Shown: positions 36,034-47,700 of the stretch, in pieces
How positions within the stretch are numbered: the stretch's first letter is position 1
Layout of the letters: each line of letters starts with the position of its first letter
Source of the DNA: Certhia americana
Lineage: Eukaryota > Chordata > Aves > Passeriformes > Certhiidae
DNA: 64,000 nt
NCBI GenBank assembly: GCA_018697195.1
Contig: CM031869.1
Span: forward strand, 14,523,053-14,587,052
Reading direction: 5' to 3'
Position numbers and translations under genes: made by a program
The notes under the pieces: model-generated
What the model was told of the DNA's origin: nothing
The model's input: the letters and a program-made list of their open reading frames with translations, nothing else
Database searches by the model: none

Positions 36034-36949
36034 CTATTTTGCATGAAGCAATAATAGCAAGGAAACTTTAAAACACTAATAAGACAATTGACTCTTTCCA
36101 AAGCATGACTCAATCCCTTGAATTATTGAAGACATTTCATGCATTCATTACTGAGGAGACAGAATAGAGAAACCTACTTGAACTAATGGATTGATATACC
36201 TGTAAAAGCCACGAATTTCAGATCTCATGTCATCTTAGTAGAAAGGTATGCCTCACAAACAGTGACCACATGGGTACAAATCAAAGTGTCCCACTCAAAA
36301 CCAGCACCTCAAAAAACATCACAGAAAAGCAAGCAGACAACGTGGCTGCTCTCTACAGCTCCTCTTGACAGCAATACTTCTGTACTGCAGGCATGAAATC
36401 CTGCTGCAGTCCCCAACAGTGCACTCACCCAGCTGAGCCAAAGCTGAGCCCTTCCTGATGGAAACAGGGTTTGCCTGGGCATTAGGATATTCCCCACGTG
36501 AATGCAAATAAGGGGTGCAGTCAAAAAATCAGAACAAAAGAAGACAGGAAGTATTTATGCCATGATAAGGACTGTGAGAATTCGTGAATTAAATACTCAG
36601 TCTCATCTGATAATCTGAAAAGCTTCCTGACTAAATAAGGAAAGGAGTGAGCAACTCTGTATAATAACTAGGACTGGAAATTCCAAGCACTATTAAAATG
36701 TATCCACTCCCTGCAAGCTTGGAGTGCAGTTTTACAAAACAGCTTATTAAAAAATATTTGCTTTAATCATACGTACAAGAGCCCATAAAATGAGAGGAGT
36801 GTGGCACAAACTTAGTGATTCAAGACCACAAACCATAAAAGGTTGTACTTTTTTGCACAGTTAGATGCAAGATTTATAGCTCTTAAAACAGCCACGTGAC
36901 TTTTTAGTCATTCACACTCAGGATGCATTAGGACTGCACTAACTCACTA

Positions 36950-37065
36950 GGCTGGTGTGATGCAATTATTAGGGAGCCCCAAAAAGCTGGAAACAACTCA
37001 AAGTCCTCAAAGTTTTCATCATTATTAATAAATGATCCAAGAGCTATTGCATTATTAAAACTAGG
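36950..37065. promoter_or_regulatory. Possible conserved noncoding element
   Basis: TGATGCAATTATTAGGGAGC followed by TCATTATTAATAAATGATCC and CTATTGCATTATTAAAAC gives several TAAT and POU-like (TGCAATTA, ATTGCATTA) words within about 115 bases, 900 bases upstream (in the minus-strand sense) of candidate exon A. No coding frame. Evidence is word density only. Confidence 0.22.
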
Positions 37066-39173
37066 AGGAAAACAGGGGATCTATAGAAAACACCTTAATT
37101 ACCAAATACTGAATCACTAACTCATAACCAGTGAAAAACAAAGTTTTCTGCAGGCATGGATCACTTGTCTGTAGGAATACACAAACTTTGTGGCCTTTTG
37201 AATTTTTTTTATATGCAGATTATTATATAGATCTTCATATAAAAAAAAGTTAACAAAGCATAAGAACCCTCAGATCTTATAATTGATGAGAAAATAAGGT
37301 GTGTCCTTAAAATGTTCACCCAATTCTCAGCAAGTTTAAGGTGCTCTGGGTCAGAGTCCCAGAGTATCTGGAACAGGAGGTAGATTTAAACTCTTGGTCA
37401 GGAAAACCAAGTGAGACACAAATCCAGAGAAATCCTGGGCAGAGCTGTGGCTTCCTGGGTGGCTTTACAGCTGTTGTGCCAGCAGCAGGGGACCCCACAG
37501 CTCAGGGAGCTGTGATCCAGGAGAGGAGGACAGAGAGCACACACAGATGTGTGGCTGCAGTGGTGCACAGGGCTAGTCTGAACCCTCACACTTTGTGATT
37601 GAATGGGATCGATTTCCAAATGCTTCCATGCACTTACAAATTTAATTGGTTGTGAAATATGCTGAAGAGTTCAAAAGTGTTCTTTGATATAAATAGAACC
37701 GTTCATTGTAAAAGATGTTGGCAGTGTTGTATTTTATTTTTATACAAAACATTGGAAATGGTCTCTACCAAATTTCCATGAAGACAGATCACTGTTCTAA
37801 CAGGATGGAGTGGATGAGGGGAAACACAAGATTCAGGAGAGGCCAGAGTCTGATAGAGCTGAAGTTAAAAAGAGAGACCTCATTTTTCTTTCCATCCTGA
37901 ACATTACAGCTGTAACAGCTTTATTACTACAGCTTTATATATGTTTACATTTTTTTGCTGATTGTTGGCATTACAGCCACATCTGGTATCATTTTTCTTA
38001 ACTTGCCTTATTACCATTTGTAACATGTTTCCCCCCACTCCCCCAGCCTCTCAAGGATCAATCTTGCCTTGCCATTCCACCCTGTCTTGCCCTCCCTACC
38101 TCTCTTCTAATTGTCAGACTTCCTAAGACCTTCTTTCGACAGGTAATCACAACATGAACAAATCTTTTCCACCCGCATTTCTTTTTTTGTTGTTTCCCTT
38201 TTAAATCAGGAAGAATGCAACGAGCAGGGCTGATTTGCACCCTGCCTGTTTGGCTGTGCTAGTCCTGCTCTCATACCCTAATTCCAACTCCCACTCTGAT
38301 CTGCTGGCCAAACAACATATTTAATTATATCATGCTGGTGGTACCAGGCCCAGAGAACTTCTCTGCTGGCAGAGTTTTCCTAGACTGACCCTATGGCCAG
38401 GATTCAGCTTCCAATAAATTTCAGGCTGAGAGTGCAAATTTATCACCTGGGAGACACCCCCTCCTTCATTCAGCACTGAGTTATGGGGAACCATGAAATT
38501 TCATTTCATCAAAGGAAAACTAGAGCCCCTCCTGTCCTCCTTCCAGGTTCCTAGTTTCAAGTAATTAACAACCTGTGACATTTGCACATTTTCACACTAA
38601 TTGAGAACACACAAAATACATTTTTGTCTTAAGCAAAGTTCTAAAACCTGAGGGATTCCTCCATTGCTGCTATTAATGAAAAACAAAATTCCAGACTTTT
38701 TTTTAGGGTTGAGGGAATCACATTTGTCATTATAATTCAGTTATTGAGGAAAAAAAAAGATTATTCAAGCCATCTCATTTAATCAGAAAATACTCATTTC
38801 ACACTAGCATTTACACATGAATCTGAAATAAAAACTTAATAGAGCAAAGTAAAATTAATATAACTACCAAAGCAATGATCATTCAAAGAACATGTGGAAT
38901 GCTCCTATCAAGACAGCAAAACATGTAAATTTAGAAAATTTTACTCTTCTGCCATCTTCATAGAAATCTAAAAGATAATTATTTTTTTAAGGCAAAAGAT
39001 ACTTCATTAAAGTCATTATGCAGGAAGAAAACCCCTACTACTCTCTAGCAAGACAACAAAAAACAGGAACTTTCTCCCAGGGTGGTTGTGGTGCTCTCCA
39101 AAGAGATCTGTCCCTTTGGGGTGGGCTTGTTACTGTTGGAGAAGATTTGATTTGGTGGTAATGGCTGAAGTGA

Positions 39174-39189
39174 CAGCAGCAGCAGCAGC
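39174..39189 (+). repeat. Short CAG repeat
   Basis: About five CAG units. Not in any credible reading frame. Confidence 0.85.
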
Positions 39190-40560
39190 ACACAAAAGTC
39201 AACAATCCCATCCCAAAATGAAGGATCTGTATCAGAAGGGAAGCGGCTCCACTGGCAAAAGGAGCCTGTTCCCAAAATGTTCTCATACAAAGATGTGCCA
39301 CACACAGGGAACAGCAACTTGAGTCCTGCCAGCCACCCCAAGAGCTGCATTAGTCAGGACAATTAATTAAGAAACAAACCCTAACTATTATTACATTTTG
39401 TTGTAGTTAGTGGTAGAAGAATAAACAACAAGTCCAGGGGCAGTGAAAAAACACAGGTATGGTTCTTTACATGGATTTGCTAAAAATGGGGTACTTTGGG
39501 GAAGTTTTGAAACATGGAGAGAAACTCCATCCAGAGAAGCCACAGCATCTCCTTGTGTTCAGGTCACACCATGTCTGCATTTTGGATTTTCCCCTCCAGA
39601 GTGTGGTAATTCCAATGCAGGAAATTGCAAAGGGAGAGATCCTTTCAGCATGGATTTGGTGCCGTTTAATCCCATTTGGAGAGCACTATGTGAAGATTTA
39701 ACTCTGCCACCCTTATTTACTCCTGCCACTTAGAGGCACTCATGGTCTTTGAAAAGGCCCCTCAGAACAGGCAGGTGGGGTTTATTCTGCAGACTCCCTG
39801 AAAATCTTCAGCTCCCTGTTTCTCTCCTTGCCCCTTCCACCCAAGCAGCAGTGGAACGGGTGCAGGCTCAGCCTGTTGGTCCTGCACTGCTTTGAAGCCA
39901 CTTTAGCTCTGGCTGTGCTCATTTCCCACTGAGGCATTTTGCCAGGAAATAGAATATTCAGAGTTCTCTTGTATGGATTCTGGATTTGAACATAATATGT
40001 AGATTTATAGATAGCTACGGAGGACATGCTACATAGAACACATGTTATATCCTTGTTAAAATGATTAAAACCCAAGCAGCAGAAGCATTGCATGAACAGC
40101 TATTTCACAGAGCCTCCAGAAACTTTCAGTGAAGAAAAGCTGGTTCTTTCTAGAACAAAAATAATCTAGTTTAAGAGTTTTAAGTGTCTTTTCATCCAAA
40201 AGGTATTTTATCTTTTCTAACTTTTAACAAATGTTGTTTATGTACAGGAATGAGAAATCATTGACTGTTCTGCAAGAAAGTAATTATTTCAAATTAAGAT
40301 AAATACATGCATATAGCTGTATGTATATATAGGCTGTATTTTCATTTCTCCTTTCTGTCCTGTCCTTGTGTAACTGTAAACCTAGAGAACAATCAATTCC
40401 CACAAAATTAATTATTTTTTTTCTAAATAGCACAGAAAATCACCTGCAATGGGAAGTCAAGTGCATAATCACCTCTGTTAATACAGGGAGCAAAGCCAGC
40501 CACACCACACAGTGGGCACTGTAGTTCACTTAGAAACTGGAATAGGATAATAAGACCATT

Positions 40561-40620
40561 TATGTATAACATATTTATATTTATATACACACATATATAT
40601 ATTATATGTATGTATGTACC
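40561..40620. repeat. TA/TATG microsatellite-like tract
   Basis: Mixed TATATA, CACACA and TATG repeats over about 60 bases (ACACATATATATATTATATG, TATGTATGTACC). Confidence 0.85.
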
Positions 40621-42042
40621 TACACACATCTGCAAGAAATACATTCCATTTTTCAGGCTTTGAGTTTATGGTTTTTCCATAACAGAAGAGAGCTAATACT
40701 AATTTAAAAAAAATTACTATAATTAACTGTGCTTCACAGAGGTCTTGGATCTTCAGGGCCTAAATGACTCTAGAGTTCTAATTAATTTTGTTAGATATTT
40801 TAGTCTTCTTTCTACTTTTCTAAATTTCAGCACACAAAACTGATGTGGATTCTGATTAAAAGACATAATTTTTGTGACAGTTTAAAGACAAGGTTTCTGG
40901 ACAGATAAAATATTATTCATTATCCCAATTAGCTATTCAACTAATTGGTTGAAAGGGACTGAAAGGGATTTGTCTGACCTGCAGAAGGGGCTGTATCCTC
41001 CAAAGCAGATCTACTTCCAGCTCCCCCAGTTCCCCTAAAGATACCAAACTTAGGTGCCTTAAAAACCTCACATGAGGGACCTATTTCCAGCTCATACCCA
41101 AGGAAGCAAAGCACAGCTGTGCGTGGCTGTGTTGAGCTGCTCTGGGTCACTACAACCTCAGCACAACAAAGACCAGGTGCCCCAAACACCTGGCCAAGCC
41201 AGAAGCCCATCCCTGGATCAGCCCTGCACTCAAACACTGAGACAAAAGCTCTGCTTAGTTTGAAACAGCAAAAACATCTCCGCTTAAACTGGCATTGTTT
41301 CAGAAGGCAGAAATTAAGAAAAGCTTTGCACTTTAGAAATTTACATGAGAAAATCCAAGGATTCATCGTGAGAAGAGGAGGAGGGCAGGAGAGCTTTGTC
41401 TCTGAGGAGTTTAATGTCCCCTGCCCCCAGCACCAGGAGAGCTGGGGAAACAACAGCACTGCAGCTGAACACAGGCAGTGTATCAGGGTGAAATGGGCAC
41501 AGTTCTCCCACTGCAAACTCTCTGCCCAGTCCTTTGCTGAAGATGTATGGTGTCATTTTGGGTTTTAACCTCTTAATGAAAATAAAAAATGAAGAGTTAC
41601 ACACAAAGAAAGCTCTGCAAAGACACTTATGCAATCCAGTTAGGAAATCTAGAAAGCTGCTGTGGCTCAGACTGACTGTGCCAACCCTCCAAAAGGCAAC
41701 AGGTGTTGTAAATAAAAAACACTTGGCCCCAGCTCCACATGCTTTGATTATTTATTCTGATTTTCTGAATTAGTGTCTGGAGTTGGACAGATAAAGGACT
41801 GGGACAGCAGACAATATAACTGGCTGGTGGTAATGACAGCTGTTACCCATATGCTGACAGAAGGAAGACTTTATTTCTAGCAACTGGGAGTAAAAATGTG
41901 TTTTCCTGAGAGTACGTAAGGATGGATAGGTGAGCATTAGTGTTCCATTGAGTAGGAACTTCTGAGAGTGCCTATTGCAAAATGAGGCCTAGATGTTAAA
42001 TGAGACACTGCACATAATTTTATCAGGAATATAAAGGCTCTC

Positions 42043-42061
42043 TTTTTTTTGGGGGGGGGGG
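42043..42061 (+). repeat. Adjacent poly-T and poly-G runs
   Basis: T8 followed directly by G11, a strand-asymmetric homopolymer junction. Confidence 0.9.
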
Positions 42062-42365
42062 AATCTTTCTTCTTATCGACTAAATGTTTTAAATATTTTA
42101 ATATTCATGCACCAAAGGGAATATGAATTTTTTCCTGACACAGTCCAAAGCAATCACACAACTTAAATAGGAGGCCAAGTCTGGAAGGCATATTGAGCAT
42201 GTTCTCTGACGATGATATCATAAAGGTTCCCACAATGGGAAACACATGGCACCAATTCCTCTCATTCCCCAACCTGTACACATGAAAATTCATTCAGCTC
42301 TAATCACTCCAGTGACAGAAATCAAAAGACATCATGACCTAAAATTGAGAAAATAACAAACAGGA

Positions 42366-42455
42366 GGTGCCTGAATTTCACACACTAATCCCATGTTTAG
42401 ATAAAATTGGGGTGCCTGAATTTCACATACTAACCCTGTATTGAGATACACATAT
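42366..42455 (+). repeat. Diverged two-copy 45-bp tandem duplication
   Basis: GGTGCCTGAATTTCACACAC at 42366 and GGTGCCTGAATTTCACATAC at 42411 start two copies of a unit of about 45 bases (TAATCCCATGTTTAGATA versus TAACCCTGTATTGAGATA). The divergence indicates an old duplication. Confidence 0.85.
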
Positions 42456-43091
42456 TTTATCAAAAACCCAGGTGTATTCTCAAATGATGAACAGCTTTAG
42501 TCTGAAATTCAGCTTAACATTTTGAGTTCACTCCTGATAAAAAATGTAAGGTGTGATCTGGAGTTGTTTATTACCAAGAGCGTCTCAGAAGGGATGACAT
42601 TAAAGCAAACTCCTTTCTCCAATATAAACATACACATGTTCACTGAAATACTGAAAAATCTGGCAAAAGCATTCCATAAAAGTGAAGTTCCCAGATGCAA
42701 GTGCTATTGTAGCTGCTGCAGCTCCATGGAAGCACTTCATCACACTGAGAAATGCTGCCTCTTCCCTGGGAGCTGCAGTGCTCTCTGCTTTGTCTTGTGC
42801 AGGCTGCTCACCCTCAGGAGCCCTTCATCCTGTCCTCTGCTGCTCACACACTGCAGCTCCTCTGCCTCCACATCCCCCTGTGCCTCCACATCCCCCCCAC
42901 CCCAGGCCAGTCAACTCTGCTGCCAGGAGGGACCCAGCAGAGATGGAGATAGAGACACACTCAAAATGGCAGAGAATGAATCTCTGACACCAACCTTTCT
43001 GTACCAAGGGTTTGCTACACCTCGTTTTTTGGAAAAGCTTACTCAGAAAAAGTCTCCAGTGTCTGTGAGATGCAGAATTAGGGAATATGGA

Positions 43092-43101
43092 GGGGGGGGG
43101 G
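43092..43101 (+). repeat. Poly-G run, 10 bases
   Basis: 10 consecutive G after GGAATATGGA. Confidence 0.9.
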
Positions 43102-44511
43102 AAGCATCTCCAGGCAAAAATTATGTTTGAAAACTGCTTCCATTAATGCAGTCAGAGAATAAAATTCTATCTTCTCTTTCTTCAAAGAGAAACCACACAT
43201 CTCTCAGAAAACCTTTAAAATAATATTTTTGTCTCTGCAGTTTACAAAATACCTTTACTTCAGGCACCATTTTTTACTGTTTTGACAAGATACTTGATAC
43301 TTCCACAAGCATCTTGTCCAAGTTGAGAAGCAAATTCTCAAGACATCTTATTTAGAGAGACAAAACCAGGACTGCACCTTAACAGAGATTTTAATTATTG
43401 ATTTTCAGAAAGAAATCCCTACTCCGTTTCCAAGGAAGTCACAATATTGTTATTCCTTACACATGAGGTGAACAGCAATACAGAGAGATAAAGTGAGCTA
43501 TTGAGGAGAAATGCAGTAAAGAATAGACATGGGATAAAACCCAAGAATTCAGACTACTGGATCTGCTGCTGTCCCCAGAGAACACAGCAACTTCTCACAG
43601 AGAGAAGACAGGACTAAACACCACTGGGGGAAAATACAGCAAGCCTTAATATTACACACTGGTATTTTAAACCTTTCATTAGCAAAGAAAAAGAAAAGAT
43701 ACATGACAGTTTTCCATGAGATTGAACTACAGCTGATTAGAGTGTATAAACCTCTATCATATGATGCACTAGAATGTGTCATTCTAAATAAAAACTCACT
43801 TGATAATGAAAAGGTTTTAGACAAAATGTGAGTCAGAGAAATCACAGAGCCAAGGTAGCTCAGAACAGTAACCGTAAATTTTGAAAGTGCCATTCCATCT
43901 CATCTCCCCAAATGTCCTTCCACAGGTCCAGGTGTGCTGAGAACTCAGCTCTTTCTTTCCTGAGTCCTGAACAAGCTCTGCAGACACACAGTCTCTGTCT
44001 GTCACAAAATAATGGGCTTTTCTTCAGGGGCTATTATCATCCTGAAGAGTAATATTTTTTTTTTCACATCCACAAAGACTCAGCACAAGAGGGGACTGAC
44101 AGCACAGCAGCTGAGCTGCAGAGCCAGCAGATTGCAGTGGAAGAGCTGATACCCGCAACAAGCAAAAATCAAACAGGTGATCTCACGAAAACCTTCAAAA
44201 CATCCTCAGATCACTCAGAAACCCCTGAGATATGAATCAAATCTGTATTTTTTACAGATTTGAATGCATGTGGATGGATTTATGCTGCTCCATCTGGCAG
44301 GCTCTTCTCAAAGGATTTGGAGGAGCAGGCAAGCACGTGTGGGTCCAGGGAGGCACAGGGGGACCTCACGTCTGTAGTCAAGTGTTTGGCTCTAGCCAGA
44401 GCTATAAAGACACTTAGATCCAAATGCACACATACAAAATAACCCAAGCATGTTTTTAGATAAATGCATTTGAAAAGCTGCCTTCATAAAATATTTTTTT
44501 CCCCCCAAAGC

Positions 44512-44531
44512 TTGTTTTTTTAAAAAAACAA
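44512..44531. repeat. Perfect 20-bp palindrome
   Basis: TTGTTTTTTT joined directly to AAAAAAACAA with no spacer. Low complexity, so possibly incidental. Confidence 0.85.
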
Positions 44532-44624
44532 CAACTCTAAACTCTTTGCTCTTGTTTGTTGTTAAGGAGTACAGAAGGAAAAGAAGTATACACATTTCCA
44601 TGAAACTTTTAACAACCCCTCACT

Positions 44625-44706
44625 TTTTCTTGTTTTGTTGTTGTTGTTTGGGGGTTTTGGGTTTTTTGGTTGGTTGGTTTTGTCTGTCTGTTTTTTGGGT
44701 TTTTGT
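44625..44706 (+). repeat. G/T-only low-complexity tract
   Basis: Runs of TTG, TTGG and T4G3-type units (GGGGGTTTTGGGTTTTTTGG, TTGGTTGGTTTTGTCTGTCTG). Nearly free of A and C. Several G runs at short spacing could support a two-layer quadruplex. Confidence 0.88.
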
Positions 44707-47700
44707 GGTTTACATATACTTTCCTATAAAAAAAAGAAATTACTGCGAGACAAATGCTCCCCTTTCTCTCTGGAAGCACATCAAGAAGATGCTGTGGTGC
44801 TCTCCAGGCTGTGCCCCACGCTGGAAGCTGCAGCTCCAAGTGTGTGATCACTATAGTTACAGCATTTATCCCAACAAGGAGCTTCCTCATGGGCAAATCA
44901 AAATGGTGTGTAAATAATAAATACTGGAGACTTCATCTTCTGCAGACACAGTGATTTATGACCTGTTTTCATGCCTTTCACTCTAGAAACTTGGCATGTG
45001 GTTTTACATAATCTGAAGACTCTGTTGAACCCCTGCTTTGGTTGCTCATACCTTACGAATAAAGCGTAACTCAGTCCCTTCTACTTTGGGTAGTCTTGGA
45101 AAATTGATTCAAACACACCCTGGACACTAAAAAAAATCTAACAGAAAAATAAAAACACCAGATCAGAGAATTTTCCTGTTCTACAGCTCAGTTTTATAAG
45201 AAGAGGTCGTTTTGACAATTTCATGTTAATAAGAAAGACCAAGATATTTTTTTAGTTCCTAAATACATAAGAAAGATAAACAGCACACACAATATTTCTC
45301 CTTTTAGCAGGCAGTTTCACAGAATTAAAAAGGAAGTCCAGCTTGTGGATATAAACCCAGAACTGCAGGTATCATAGCTGTGACACAGGAGGCATCCAGG
45401 GCTTCAGCCAGAACACCACGAAGTGACCCTGGATGCTCTTCCTGAGCCACCTGATACCAGTTCCTTATGAACAGAGACAGAAAATCTGCTCCATTTCTCT
45501 TTAAAATCTCTTTATGGCATGGCCCTGGTTAGCCATTGATCAACAACGCATGTGAAAACCCCCTTTTTTATAAATACCTACTTATCAAAATTGCCCAGTA
45601 ATTTTAGCAATTTTAACCATGTGGAGGGACTGCAGGAAGCTCAGTTCTGCCTGGCATAAGCATTTCCTTTTTGCTGGTTAGAGACAAAACCCCAATAACC
45701 CCAAGGCAACGGAGTTTTTTGACTTTGTTAATGATAAATGACCTGAAAAATATTTCCAGCAAAAGTAACTTATCAGGTACAAGATTTTCCTTCCCATATG
45801 TGATGCTTAAGAAGACACACAGGCTAAACTTTTAACTCCTCCAATATCAAAAGTGAATTTTGTTACTGATCAAGTCAAGAAAACAAATGTATGGTCTGAA
45901 ATAAAAATAGGTTATCTGCTTTTTCACAAAATCTTCATCGAGCATAAACTACAAATTTTAAGGAAAATGACTGAGGCACTAATCAATACAGTAATTAAAA
46001 GACACAACAGATATCTCCAAGTTGTTTTCCAGACACAAATGGGAACAGAGTTGTTTTGGAAAATCTCAACCTAAAGTTCCAAAAACGATCACATTTGTTT
46101 ATTTGTACATTTCATCCAGCACAACTAAAATTTAGGTGAGGAAGTCACACAAGGAAACAGCTACAACATTACATTGGACTGTGCTGGATGAACCCTTCTG
46201 GAGGTCCTGTGGAAGAGGAGGATGGGTGACATGAGCCCCTGTCAAGTCTGACCCTGCTCCTCATGAAACTCAGGGACTGCAGGCACTGGTAGAGACCTGT
46301 ATCAAGGGCAAGGCAGATCAAATGTGTTTCTGCAGTATCCTGGGGAGACGTAACTGTCCTGGCTAAAAACAAACCAGTTCAGACACAGAAAAGGTTCCAC
46401 CATCATGAGCTTCTGATCCATCACCCCAGAGGAAAATGCAGGGTCAGCATCTAGCAAAGGCTGAGATGCAAATATCCCTCATGGCATCGTGCTGGCAGCT
46501 CAGCACCAGTTGATATATCTGAGCCTCTACAGAAAATAATCAGATTTCCAAGTCAACATATTCAGTCTAAAACGTTCCAATCAATCCCAATTCCAAGATG
46601 TGTCTTTCCATAGTGCTGGAATGCAACAGAATTAAACCAATGCTTTATTTCCTTAATGGCTTGTCTAGATTTCATTTGGGGCATACTTAGCAAGAGGAAG
46701 TCACATAATTTACAGTCACCATAATAACTTCCCAAGGCAAATTAAAGGGTTGTTTCAAGACATGTTTACACCTTGACATTCACATTATCTGTTGGGAGCA
46801 TGCTTGATGAAATTGTCTACAGAAAAAGAATCAGAAGAGAAGTATTTCTTTAAGGATTCAATTTATGTGTTTCTATGAATTATTGCCTTTTATATCACAT
46901 TTGGTCCTTTTAATACAGTGAGCAGTATAGGCAATAGTTTCCATTCTGTAACCCTTAATATTAAATTAATATTTGTTTAGTGAAATGTCTTAGAGGTGTA
47001 AGAACTCTCAAGTTTATAGTTCAAGCCAGTAGACTAAAGAAAGAGTAAAACTGCAGGGTAGTAGTCAGTCAATTACTTAACTAGCACAATTTTAATCCCA
47101 TGTCTGGCCTATTGCTCTCATGACAGTCACCAGTGGGTGTAACAGAAGGAAAATAAAATTGCAATTTCATAACTTTTCAGCATTAATTTTTAAATTAAAC
47201 CAAGATTTTCAAACTGAGATTTTCTGTCCTCTTAAATTTGCTGACATCTTTAACCACAACTGGCACTTTCTAAAGCAACAGTAATGATTTTTGAAATATA
47301 GTGATGCAGGATTAGATCTGTATGCTTTAGAGCCACCTGATTGATCAAAATTATCTCTATCACTACGCTACAGAACATTCCATAAACAATTAACTGCATT
47401 TAGCATTGTCATAGATTAAAAATCTAATTTGATGGGAACAATTTGTGAGGAGTTAAGAGACTGAATCAGACAAATGATTATAACCAACAGTAACAGGAGA
47501 CAAACGAGAGAAATTCTCCTAAAATGGTTCAGTACATTAGTAAGTGAATGATCATTTGCTGATGGGAAAACCCAACTGTTTAGTAATCACAACTCTGCTT
47601 GGAACTGCAGCCCATTCCCAAAATGTTTCCAGATAGTTCATCTATAACAAAAGAGTAAAAAACCACCTTAGTAATATGGACAAGTTCCTCATGCATTAAG

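Noticed and set aside
42522..43130. Plus-strand open frame of 202 codons
   Set aside because: Long Ser/Cys/Pro/His low-complexity run, other frames also open, no recognisable domain; treated as chance.
46180..46230. CR1-like words (GGATGAACCCTTCTGGAGGT)
   Set aside because: Too short and lacking the adjoining CR1 blocks or terminal octamers to call.
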